NCBI GenBank assembly: GCA_947458795.1
Contig: CANHCD010000126.1
Span: forward strand, 1 to 6,488
DNA: 6,488 nucleotides
Source: Cyclobacteriaceae bacterium
GTDB lineage: Bacteria; Bacteroidota; Bacteroidia; Cytophagales; Cyclobacteriaceae
Direction of reading: 5' to 3'
Shown here: piece by piece, positions 1-6,003 of the stretch
How positions within the stretch are numbered: the stretch's first letter is position 1
How the letters are laid out: every line of letters begins with the position of its first letter
Notes under the pieces: generated by a model
Databases searched by the model: none
What the model saw: only the letters and a program-made list of their open reading frames with translations
What the model was told of the DNA's origin: nothing
Program-made: the position numbers and the translations under genes

Positions 1-47
1 CCCAAGTTGGGGTCATCTTCTACAACTAATAGTTTCGCCTTGCTCAT
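1..47 (-). CDS. Response regulator, N-terminal 15 residues only (cut by window edge)
   Basis: The reverse strand from the ATG at 47-45 reads MSKAKLLVVEDDPNLG before the window ends. A hydrophobic first strand followed by an acidic pair (E10-D11-D12) and 'PNLG' is the start of a CheY-like receiver domain; the acidic residues help bind the Mg2+ needed for phosphorylation. The ATG overlaps the TGA of the upstream histidine kinase gene (ATGA, 44-47), so the two are one operon and probably translationally coupled. The regulator is therefore the likely phosphoacceptor of that kinase. Pairing with a HisKA-type kinase and the 'VEDDPNLG' start suggest an OmpR/PhoB-type DNA-binding regulator, but the output domain lies outside the window and this class is inference. 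Confidence 0.85.
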   Translation of the reverse strand, partial: MSKAKLLVVEDDPNL

Positions 48-1762
48 TGTTTTTTAGGTAGGTTAATGGTGAAGGTACTTCCTTTTCCAAGTTCAGATTG
101 AACCTGAATATTTCCTTTATGTGCCTCAATCATGGTTTTAACATAGGATAATCCCAGTCCAAAACCTTTTACATCGTGCACATTGCCCGTAGGAATCCGG
201 TAAAATTTGTCGAAAATCTTTTTGACCGCGTCACGGCTCATGCCAATGCCCTGATCTCGAAAGGTGATTTGAACTTCCGAGCCCAGTTCTTTTACGGCCA
301 CTGTGATCCTAGGGTTGGAGGGAGAATACTTATTTGCGTTGTCTAATAAATTATTGAACAGGTGAGTCAGATGAAAAACATCTCCTACAATATGAGGATC
401 ATTCATTTCGCCGATAAACTCAATTTTGCCTCCACGATTTTCTACTTGAAGGGCAAACTGATCCATGCAAGCTTGAATCATAGCAGGCAGATGGATCGAT
501 TCTAGTTTAAGTTTAAACTCATTTCGGTCCAATGCCGCTGCTTGCAGCACTTTTTCGACCTGCCCCACCAAGCGTTTATTTTCCTCTTTGATGATTCCTA
601 AATACCGGGTTCGAAACTTATCCTGATTGCTCAACTCCGGGTCTTGCAAGGCCTCAACCGCCAGACTTACCGTCGCAAGAGGGGTTTTGAACTCGTGGGT
701 CATGTTGTTGATAAAGTCATTTTTGATATCAGAAAGGGCTTTCTGCTTCAAAATGATGCGTATCGCATAGTAAAAACAAAAAATGATGACCAAAATAAAG
801 AAGATAGAACTCGAAATTGGAAGCCAAACCTGCCGGAATACGTGGCTACTTTTCTCCGGGAAGTACACGTAAATAAAATTGTCATTCCCAAGAATGTCAT
901 TTGGAAACAACTTGGACTGCAGCCCTTCTTGTAGCAAAACTTGGGGGTCAAGGATTTCTCCAATACCAATTAGTTTTCCGCCCTCACCCGGCTTTATTCC
1001 AAGTTCAAAATTTTCGGTAATTCCTTGCGCTACAAACTGGCTTTTCAACAGGCGCCGAAGCTGTACGGTATCCAAACGATCCATAATCGCTTGCTGTCCC
1101 TCTGCAAGCTCAGAAAACGCTTGATTCATCAACTCAATCTTGATGTTGGTCTTGCGGATTTTATCCAGCGCATCATCTGAAAGATTTACTTTGGTCTCAA
1201 ATTGTGGCACGATTCCCGTGTAGGGTCGAGCAGACTCCCTAGCAAACCGTTGTTTCTGGTTTAAATACTCCAACTGTCTTTCTTTTTCCTGAAGGAGAAT
1301 TTGCATTTCATCTGGCGTAAACATCCCAGATGCCACCTCCGGAGTCATGTACGCAAAAAAGTTTTCCAGCTCCGATAAAATTGTAACATCCAAGCCTCTG
1401 GATAGCAACATTCTACGAAAGGTACTACTTACCTGAGGAACTGGCGCCATGAGTAAGGTGTCTACCATAGACGGGCGGCTATAGGATCGCCTGGTATTGA
1501 TCTGTAATTCTATGGGGTCAATTTTTTTGAAGATCGACTCCTTCAAGGCGGGGTCCTTGATCAACTTGCTGAGTAACACATCGGAGGTTTCTCCCTTCTC
1601 CAATTCTGCTACCGTACCGGCAATGGCTTGCAATGCATTTTGATCAAAGCGTTCCTTATTGATTCGAATCGCATTTCGTATCCAATAGTATTGAAAGCCC
1701 ATCAAGCCAAAGCTGGCTAGGGACATCAACACAATAATCAACGTAATGTTGCTCTTTGACAT
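44..1762 (-). CDS. Membrane sensor histidine kinase (HisKA + HATPase_c, no HAMP)
   Basis: This 572-residue protein has a transmembrane segment at about 6-28, a periplasmic region of about 285 residues, a second transmembrane segment at about 313-337, and a cytoplasmic kinase core. The H box is NNMTHEFKTPL with the phosphoacceptor His356. The ATPase domain has an N box (FNNLLDNANKYS, 469-480), a G1 box (DQGIGM, 503-508), an F box (IFDKFYR, 516-522), a G2 box (GFGLGL, 533-538) and a G3 box (GKGSTF, 559-564). All catalytic motifs look intact. Only a few residues separate the second membrane segment from the H-box helix, so there is no HAMP domain. The periplasmic part is mostly predicted helix (rich in E, Q, K and L at about 150-240); I recognise no PAS, CHASE or Cache motif in it, so the stimulus is unknown. 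The ATG at 1762 gives a membrane anchor right at the N terminus. The gene overlaps the response regulator gene by 4 bp. Confidence 0.95.
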   Translation of the reverse strand: MSKSNITLIIVLMSLASFGLMGFQYYWIRNAIRINKERFDQNALQAIAGTVAELEKGETSDVLLSKLIKDPALKESIFKKIDPIELQINTRRSYSRPSMVDTLLMAPVPQVSSTFRRMLLSRGLDVTILSELENFFAYMTPEVASGMFTPDEMQILLQEKERQLEYLNQKQRFARESARPYTGIVPQFETKVNLSDDALDKIRKTNIKIELMNQAFSELAEGQQAIMDRLDTVQLRRLLKSQFVAQGITENFELGIKPGEGGKLIGIGEILDPQVLLQEGLQSKLFPNDILGNDNFIYVYFPEKSSHVFRQVWLPISSSIFFILVIIFCFYYAIRIILKQKALSDIKNDFINNMTHEFKTPLATVSLAVEALQDPELSNQDKFRTRYLGIIKEENKRLVGQVEKVLQAAALDRNEFKLKLESIHLPAMIQACMDQFALQVENRGGKIEFIGEMNDPHIVGDVFHLTHLFNNLLDNANKYSPSNPRITVAVKELGSEVQITFRDQGIGMSRDAVKKIFDKFYRIPTGNVHDVKGFGLGLSYVKTMIEAHKGNIQVQSELGKGSTFTINLPKKQ

Positions 1763-1766
1763 GCTA

Positions 1767-1774
1767 CAAAATTA
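1767..1774 (-). promoter_or_regulatory. Candidate -7 element (TAATTTTG) for the kinase-regulator operon
   Basis: The reverse strand reads TAATTTTG-TAGC-ATG, an exact fit to the Bacteroidota -7 consensus TAnnTTTG. It ends only 4 nt before the kinase start codon, so a transcript from it would be leaderless or nearly so. I see no clear TTG -33 element at the expected distance; the stretch upstream is a C-rich run instead. An 8-bp motif with four informative T/G positions plus TA is easily found by chance in AT-rich intergenic DNA, so this is a candidate only. Confidence 0.4.
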
Positions 1775-1801
1775 AGCGGATAGCGGGGGAAGGGGGCACT
1801 C

Positions 1802-1816
1802 TTAACATGTTTTAAC
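1802..1816 (-). promoter_or_regulatory. TTAAC-N5-TTAAC direct repeat, candidate response-regulator site
   Basis: Two identical TTAAC pentamers at 1802-1806 and 1812-1816 are spaced 10 bp start to start, about one helical turn. On the kinase strand this reads GTTAA-N5-GTTAA and lies about 40-54 bp upstream of the kinase ATG. Tandem half-sites about one turn apart are the usual binding geometry of OmpR/PhoB-family regulators (the PhoP box GTTTA-N5-GTTTA is a known example). Autoregulation by the regulator encoded in this operon is inference. The centre also contains the 8-bp palindrome AACATGTT (1804-1811), so a dyad-binding protein is an alternative. Confidence 0.3.
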
Positions 1817-1903
1817 GAGTAATCTAAAGAATCTTCTTTCATATTCCCCTTTTAGACCGTATTCTAGCAGTTCGAATTTGTTGGTTTTCTAATTACATAC
1901 CCA

Positions 1904-1934
1904 AAAAAAGGAAGGTTCTATGCCTTCCTTTTTT
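1904..1934. terminator. Symmetric terminator-like hairpin between divergent genes
   Basis: AAAAAAGGAAGG (1904-1915) pairs perfectly with CCTTCCTTTTTT (1923-1934) around a 7-nt loop, giving a 12-bp stem. There are six T at the 3' end of the + strand and seven at the 3' end of the - strand, so it could terminate transcription in either direction. It sits between two genes that diverge from each other, so neither neighbour needs it as an end-of-gene terminator. It could end an unannotated short transcript from 1763-1900, block read-through between the two promoter regions, or act as a leader attenuator for lysA if lysA is transcribed from further upstream. The remainder of 1763-1978 holds no ORF or RNA gene that I recognise. 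Confidence 0.6.
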
Positions 1935-1944
1935 ATTGTTTCGG

Positions 1945-1952
1945 TATTTTTG
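1945..1952 (+). promoter_or_regulatory. Candidate -7 element (TATTTTTG) for lysA
   Basis: TATTTTTG matches the Bacteroidota -7 consensus TAnnTTTG and lies 26 nt before the GTG start of lysA, which would give a short 5' leader of roughly 20 nt. The expected -33 TTG is not obvious; the corresponding stretch falls inside the 3' arm of the upstream hairpin. If this promoter is used, the hairpin at 1904-1934 lies upstream of the transcript and would insulate lysA rather than attenuate it. Confidence 0.45.
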
Positions 1953-1978
1953 CCTTCCTATTCTAACCCAATCAACAC

Positions 1979-3202
1979 GTGCTCAAGCCCACGCACATTC
2001 AAGGCGTCTCCCTAGAAGACCTCGCTGCACAATTTGGAACACCACTCTATCTGTACGATGGAGAAAAAATTGTTCACCAAATCAATGCGCTTCAACAAGC
2101 ATTTGCTGCGGTTCCGCTTCGAATAAAATATGCTACCAAAGCCCTTTCGAGCTTGGGAATCCTTCGCCTCATCCGCAAAGCTGGCGCTGAGTTAGATGCT
2201 GTATCCATTGAGGAAGTGAAGCTGGGCCTCCTTGCAGGATCTACCCCTGCAGAAATCATATACACCCCTAGTGGCGTGAGCTTTGCAGAAATCCAGGAAG
2301 CCGTACAGATCGGAGTGATGGTCAACCTGGATAGTTTACCTCTTTTGGAGCGATTTGGACAAACTTACGGGAGCACCGTACCCGTGTGCATTCGAATCAA
2401 CCCGCACATTCTTGCGGGGGGCAACCTGAAAATCTCCGTAGGCCATAAGGACAGCAAGTTTGGAATCTCAATCGAACAGCTTCCACAAATTCTTGAACTT
2501 GTACAGCAGTACCAAATCAAGGTAGTAGGCCTCCACCTACACACCGGCTCAGACATCTTGGATGCTTCCGTTTTTTTAAAGGGAGGAAACGTCCTTTTTG
2601 ATGCAGCGCTCCACTTTCCAGAACTCAAGTTTTTAGATTTTGGAGGTGGATTCAAGGTGGGCTACCATCCCAATGACAAGGCTACCGATGTGGCAGAAGT
2701 AGGACGTATTGTGGGTGAAGCCTTTCAAGCCTTTTGTGCCAAATACGGGCGTCAACTGGAGCTTTGGTTAGAGCCAGGAAAATTTCTGGTCAGCGAGGCA
2801 GGCTACTTGGTGGTCAAGACCACGGTGGTCAAGGAAACCCCAACACTGAACTTTGTAGGGGTAGATTCCGGGCTCAATCACCTCATCCGCCCCATGATGT
2901 ACGATGCCTACCACCACATTTACAACCTCAGCAATCCTACCGGAGCGCTACACACCTACACCATAGTGGGCTACATTTGCGAGACGGATACCCTAGGATC
3001 ACAGCGCGAACTGAATACCGTGAAAGAAGGAGACCTGCTGGTCATCCAAAATGCTGGAGCCTATGGCTTTACCATGGCCTCCAATTACAATGCACGACTT
3101 CGCCCTGCAGAAGTACTCGTTTGGGAAGGCAAGGCTTTTCTAATTCGGGAAAGAGAGCGCTTTGAGGACCTCCTCCGCAACCAGGTTACCATCGATCTCT
3201 AA
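1979..3202 (+). CDS. lysA: Diaminopimelate decarboxylase
   Basis: A PLP-dependent enzyme of the fold-III (alanine racemase-like) decarboxylase family that converts meso-diaminopimelate to L-lysine and CO2, the last step of lysine synthesis, in the cytoplasm. Visible motifs in the 407-residue protein are YATKAL with the PLP Schiff-base Lys54, HLHTGS (H186, H188, G190, S191), the glycine loop FGGGF (221-225), EPGKF (265-269), CETDTLG with catalytic Cys334, and AGAYGFTMASNYNARLRPAEVL near the C terminus. The length is normal, and it is not fused to aspartokinase as some bacterial LysA proteins are. The start must be the GTG at 1979: an in-frame TAA lies at 1964-1966, no other ATG, GTG or TTG occurs in frame before the conserved FGTPLYLYDG, and the first internal Met is residue 114. 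A Lys replaces the Arg often found in the EPGR motif, which I recall as normal in Bacteroidota LysA. Confidence 0.96.
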   Translation: MLKPTHIQGVSLEDLAAQFGTPLYLYDGEKIVHQINALQQAFAAVPLRIKYATKALSSLGILRLIRKAGAELDAVSIEEVKLGLLAGSTPAEIIYTPSGVSFAEIQEAVQIGVMVNLDSLPLLERFGQTYGSTVPVCIRINPHILAGGNLKISVGHKDSKFGISIEQLPQILELVQQYQIKVVGLHLHTGSDILDASVFLKGGNVLFDAALHFPELKFLDFGGGFKVGYHPNDKATDVAEVGRIVGEAFQAFCAKYGRQLELWLEPGKFLVSEAGYLVVKTTVVKETPTLNFVGVDSGLNHLIRPMMYDAYHHIYNLSNPTGALHTYTIVGYICETDTLGSQRELNTVKEGDLLVIQNAGAYGFTMASNYNARLRPAEVLVWEGKAFLIRERERFEDLLRNQVTIDL

Positions 3203-3259
3203 GGGGAAATTCAGAATACCACTAGCCGGCAGTTATCCACATTGCCAAACATTCCCGCT

Positions 3260-3293
3260 AAAAAAGGACTTTAGCTAATATTCCTCCTTTTTT
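3260..3293 (+). terminator. Terminator-like hairpin after lysA, touching the photolyase start codon
   Basis: AAAAAAGGA (3260-3268) can pair with TCCTTTTTT (3285-3293) across a 16-nt loop, ending in six T. The stem is AT-rich and the loop is long, so it is weaker than the hairpin at 1904-1934. The T run is followed directly by the ATG of the photolyase gene at 3294, so termination here would separate lysA from that gene, and the structure could also cover the translation start. A shorter hairpin, GCTAAA / TTTAGC (3257-3262 with 3270-3275), uses the same 5' bases and cannot form at the same time. Confidence 0.4.
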
Positions 3294-4823
3294 ATGGCCC
3301 ATACCCTCCGCTTGATCCTCGGGGATCAGCTCAACAGTCAGCATTCTTGGTTTACTAACACCGATCCCGATGTCAGCTACCTGATGATGGAGATGCGGCA
3401 AGAAACTGACTACGTCAACCACCACATTCAAAAGGTCGTTGGCTTCTTTTTGGCCATGCGCCACTTTGCGAAGGAGCTAAAGCAGCAGGGGCATCGGGTG
3501 ATCTACTTCCTCTTAGACGATCCCGACAATCAGCAGTCTCTTGCTGCTCAACTTCCCCTTTTGATAGAAAATGAAGGCCTAACCCGTTTTGAATACCAAA
3601 TTCCTGACGAATTCCGGCTAGACCAACTTCTTCAATCCACCTGCGCCAGCCTAGGCATCCCTTGCCAAGCGGTGGACACAGAGCACTTCCTTACAAGTCG
3701 GGAGTTTTTGAATGACTTTTTCAAAGGCAAAAAGACTTTTCTCATGGAGACCTTTTACCGGGAAATGCGCAAAAAGTACCAGGTGCTCATGGATGGCAAA
3801 GAACCCATCACGGGGCAGTGGAACTACGACCAGGACAACAGGCAATCTTTAAAAGATAAAAGCCTCCTCAAAAAAGCCTATACACATCCCAAGCAGGTAC
3901 ACGAACTGTGCGCCATGCTCGAAAAAAGTGGCGTTAAGACCATTGGCAACATTGATGCCGAGCAATTCCCTTGGCCTACCTCTCGGCAGGAAAGCCTAGA
4001 AGTACTGGCCTACTTTTGCGAAGAACTGTTGGAGCATTTCGGTGCTTACCAAGATGCCCTGACTACTTGGGATCCATTTCTATTTCACTCGCGCCTGAGC
4101 TTTTCCCTCAACAGCAAGATGCTTTCTCCATTGGAAGTGGTCCAAGCCGTGGAGGCCCATTGGATGGCCAACCAGCATAAGGTGGGCATTGCGCAAGTGG
4201 AAGGATTTATCCGACAAATCATCGGCTGGCGCGAATACATGCGCGGAATTTATTGGGCCAAAATGCCCGAGTTCGCCCAGCTCAACTTCTTCGGCCACGA
4301 GCGCAAGCTACCTCATTGGTTCTGGACTGGAAAAACGAAAATGAATTGCCTCAGTCAGTCCATCGGGCAATCCTTGGACTTAGGCTATGCCCACCACATC
4401 CAACGGCTAATGGTGACGGGCAACTTTGCCCTGCTAGCGGGGATACACCCCGACGAAGTCGATCAATGGTATTTGGGTATCTACATCGACGCCATCGAGT
4501 GGGTAGAAATTACGAATACGAGAGGCATGAGCCAATTTGCCGATGGGGGCATCGTCGGCACCAAGCCCTATGTCTCCTCAGCCAATTACATCAAAAAGCA
4601 AGGCAACTACTGCAGCAGCTGCGCCTACCAAGCGGACAAAAAAACGGGGGAAGGGTCCTGCCCGTTCAATAGCCTCTATTGGCACTTTCATGCACGCAAC
4701 CGAGAACTGCTCGAGAAAAATCCGCGAATCGGAATGGTCTACCGTACCTGGGACAAAATGGGGAACCAGCAGGAGTTAATAGACCAAGCAGAATATTACC
4801 TTGAACGACTAGAAGGGCTGTAG
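3294..4823 (+). CDS. phrB: FeS-cluster (6-4) photolyase / cryptochrome-related protein (PhrB, FeS-BCP family)
   Basis: This flavoprotein belongs to the deoxyribodipyrimidine photolyase-related family, whose characterised members (Agrobacterium PhrB, Vibrio FeS-BCP) use blue light to repair (6-4) photoproducts and carry FAD, a ribityllumazine antenna and a [4Fe-4S] cluster. The N terminus (LRLILGDQLN, 5-14; MEMRQETDYVNHHIQKVV, 32-49) is the alpha/beta antenna domain, followed by the linker motif GQWNYDQDNR (174-183) and the helical FAD domain (GWREYMRGIYW, 311-321; LDLGYAHHIQRLMVTGNFALL, 361-381; GMSQFADGG, 411-419). Cluster ligands Cys352, Cys440, Cys443 and Cys456 are all present, with the spacing I recall for PhrB (350/438/441/454). 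The 509-residue length is close to PhrB. Trp344, Trp392 and His368 fit the electron-transfer and active-site positions remembered from PhrB. A cryptochrome (signalling) role cannot be excluded from sequence. I see no TAnnTTTG box in the 91-bp gap after lysA, so its promoter is unclear. Confidence 0.95.
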   Translation: MAHTLRLILGDQLNSQHSWFTNTDPDVSYLMMEMRQETDYVNHHIQKVVGFFLAMRHFAKELKQQGHRVIYFLLDDPDNQQSLAAQLPLLIENEGLTRFEYQIPDEFRLDQLLQSTCASLGIPCQAVDTEHFLTSREFLNDFFKGKKTFLMETFYREMRKKYQVLMDGKEPITGQWNYDQDNRQSLKDKSLLKKAYTHPKQVHELCAMLEKSGVKTIGNIDAEQFPWPTSRQESLEVLAYFCEELLEHFGAYQDALTTWDPFLFHSRLSFSLNSKMLSPLEVVQAVEAHWMANQHKVGIAQVEGFIRQIIGWREYMRGIYWAKMPEFAQLNFFGHERKLPHWFWTGKTKMNCLSQSIGQSLDLGYAHHIQRLMVTGNFALLAGIHPDEVDQWYLGIYIDAIEWVEITNTRGMSQFADGGIVGTKPYVSSANYIKKQGNYCSSCAYQADKKTGEGSCPFNSLYWHFHARNRELLEKNPRIGMVYRTWDKMGNQQELIDQAEYYLERLEGL

Positions 4824-4833
4824 GTAATCCAAA

Positions 4834-5931
4834 TCAATCCCCAATCCACTCCGCTACAAAGAGGTTGGTATCGCGTGTACCTCCGTTGTTGCGGTTGGAT
4901 GCAAAGACCAAGTACTTGCCATTGTTGGAAAATACCGGGAAGGCATCAAAGGTACCGTCGTGGGTAATTCGCGTAAGCCCTGTCCCGTCTAAGTTGATCA
5001 TAAACAGGTTGAAGGGATAGCCGCGTTGGGTTTGGTGGTTGGAAGCAAAAATCAACTTCTTGCCAGACGGGTGAAAGAAGGGTGCCCAGTTGGCCTTACC
5101 CAAACTGGTGATCTTGCGGATGTCGGTGCCGTCCACATTGGACACATACATTTCCATGTCGGTAGGCTTCACCAATCCCTCTTTTAATAAGTCTTTGTAT
5201 TCTTGGATCGCTTCGGGAGTCTCTGGTCGAGAGGCTCTCCATACCAATTTGGTTCCATCGGGAGAGAAGAACGCGCCGCCATCGTATCCCAATTCGGTCG
5301 TGATTTGTTTGACGCCTGTACCATCAATATTCATGGTAAATAGCTCCAAGTCTCCCGTACGCATGGAAGTAAACACGATTTTATCTCCCTTTGGAGAGAC
5401 GGTAGCCTCGGCATCGTAGCCTTCCTCCTTTGTCAATTGGGAAAGAATATTTCCCTTCATGTCTGCCGTGAAAATATCAAAGCTAGGGTAGATTGGCCAT
5501 ACGTATTTGCCATCAGCTCTTCGCTCAGGTACGGGCGGACAGGCTGGGTCTACCAAGTGAGTAGATGCATAGACGATCGTTTTGTCGCCCGGTAGAAAAT
5601 AGGCGCAGGTCGTGCGTCCTAAGCCGGTGCTAAGTCTTGTGGGGGTGTTTTTAGATAGATCGTCTTTTTTCCAATCTAGGTAGAACATCTGATCGCAGGA
5701 ATTTCCCCATTTCGCGAAGTCAGACTGAAACACCAACTTGCTATCGTCAAAAGACCAGTAGGCCTCGGCATTGTTGCCTCCAAAAGTGAGTTGCTTGATG
5801 TTTTTGAGGTACTTCATTTCCTCAGGATGTAGCAATACCGAATCCGAAGCAGAGCGCTTCTCCTGTGCTGCAAGTGTAAGGGAAGTGATCAGTAGGGAAA
5901 GTACAATTCCCAGTTGGCGTAAAGTTTTCAT
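4834..5931 (-). CDS. Exported PD40 / TolB-like beta-propeller protein
   Basis: The 365-residue protein starts with a Sec signal peptide (MKTLRQLGIVLSLLITSLTLAAQEK) with likely cleavage around residues 21-22 and no lipobox, so it is probably periplasmic or secreted. The rest is repeated PD40 (WD40-like) blades with the pattern 'aufSPDGtKLvf.S.r...elf.mn.DGtg..qIT': clear copies at about 170-211, 214-275, 278-323 and 325-365, and two more diverged ones at about 47-100 and 100-166, making roughly six blades. Insertions interrupt blade 2 (about 123-148) and blade 4 (about 235-258). Such propellers are binding or scaffold modules, as in TolB or the propeller half of some peptidases; no catalytic domain is present, so the function is unknown. 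It is not the standard tolB of a tol-pal operon, since no tol genes flank it. It converges with the photolyase gene (10 bp between stops) and is divergent from an M28 peptidase gene. Confidence 0.9.
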   Translation of the reverse strand: MKTLRQLGIVLSLLITSLTLAAQEKRSASDSVLLHPEEMKYLKNIKQLTFGGNNAEAYWSFDDSKLVFQSDFAKWGNSCDQMFYLDWKKDDLSKNTPTRLSTGLGRTTCAYFLPGDKTIVYASTHLVDPACPPVPERRADGKYVWPIYPSFDIFTADMKGNILSQLTKEEGYDAEATVSPKGDKIVFTSMRTGDLELFTMNIDGTGVKQITTELGYDGGAFFSPDGTKLVWRASRPETPEAIQEYKDLLKEGLVKPTDMEMYVSNVDGTDIRKITSLGKANWAPFFHPSGKKLIFASNHQTQRGYPFNLFMINLDGTGLTRITHDGTFDAFPVFSNNGKYLVFASNRNNGGTRDTNLFVAEWIGD

Positions 5932-5961
5932 CTGTAATCTTGACTAGAAAGAATGTGCCGG

Positions 5962-5969
5962 CAAAGATA
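5962..5969 (-). promoter_or_regulatory. Candidate -7 element (TATCTTTG) for the PD40 protein gene
   Basis: On the reverse strand TATCTTTG matches TAnnTTTG exactly and lies 30 nt upstream of the PD40 gene ATG at 5931, giving a plausible leader of about 25 nt. It is one arm of an exact inverted repeat with the element at 5978-5985. The -33 region (about 5986-5996) has no clear TTG. Confidence 0.55.
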
Positions 5970-5977
5970 CTACTTAT

Positions 5978-5985
5978 TATCTTTG
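5978..5985 (+). promoter_or_regulatory. Candidate -7 element (TATCTTTG) for the M28 peptidase gene
   Basis: TATCTTTG matches the Bacteroidota -7 consensus and ends 18 nt before the ATG at 6004, implying a leader of about 12 nt. It is the mirror image of the element at 5962-5969, and the two start-site regions are so close that RNA polymerase could hardly occupy both at once. The -33 region (about 5951-5960) shows only a weak TGTG. Confidence 0.55.
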
Positions 5986-6003
5986 GGCTAAATATCCCTC
6001 CCG

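Noticed and set aside
1826..1839. Imperfect dyad AAAGAA-TC-TTCTTT as an operator.
   Set aside because: Short, A/T-biased arms of this kind are expected by chance, and it has no clear position relative to a promoter.
1763..1978. A lysine riboswitch in front of lysA, suggested by the gene and a downstream terminator-like hairpin.
   Set aside because: I could not find the multi-helix core of the lysine riboswitch in the region before the hairpin, and the candidate lysA promoter is downstream of it.
1920..2015. Short + strand ORF of 31 codons (starts MPSFFIVSV) whose ATG lies in the hairpin loop and which overlaps the lysA start, a possible leader peptide.
   Set aside because: It has a single Lys codon, so it makes a poor lysine attenuator, overlaps lysA out of frame, and would not be transcribed from the candidate promoter at 1945-1952.
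2734..3165. Long alternative-frame ORFs inside lysA, and similar ones inside the kinase, photolyase and PD40 genes.
   Set aside because: They overlap well-supported conserved genes, have low-complexity composition and no recognisable domain.
1979..4823. lysA and the photolyase gene as one functional operon.
   Set aside because: They are co-directional, but a 91-bp gap with a terminator-like hairpin and unrelated functions argue against it.
4834..5931. PD40 protein as the true TolB of the Tol-Pal system.
   Set aside because: The blade count and signal peptide resemble TolB, but the TolB N-terminal domain is not recognisable and no tolQ, tolR, tolA or pal gene is adjacent.
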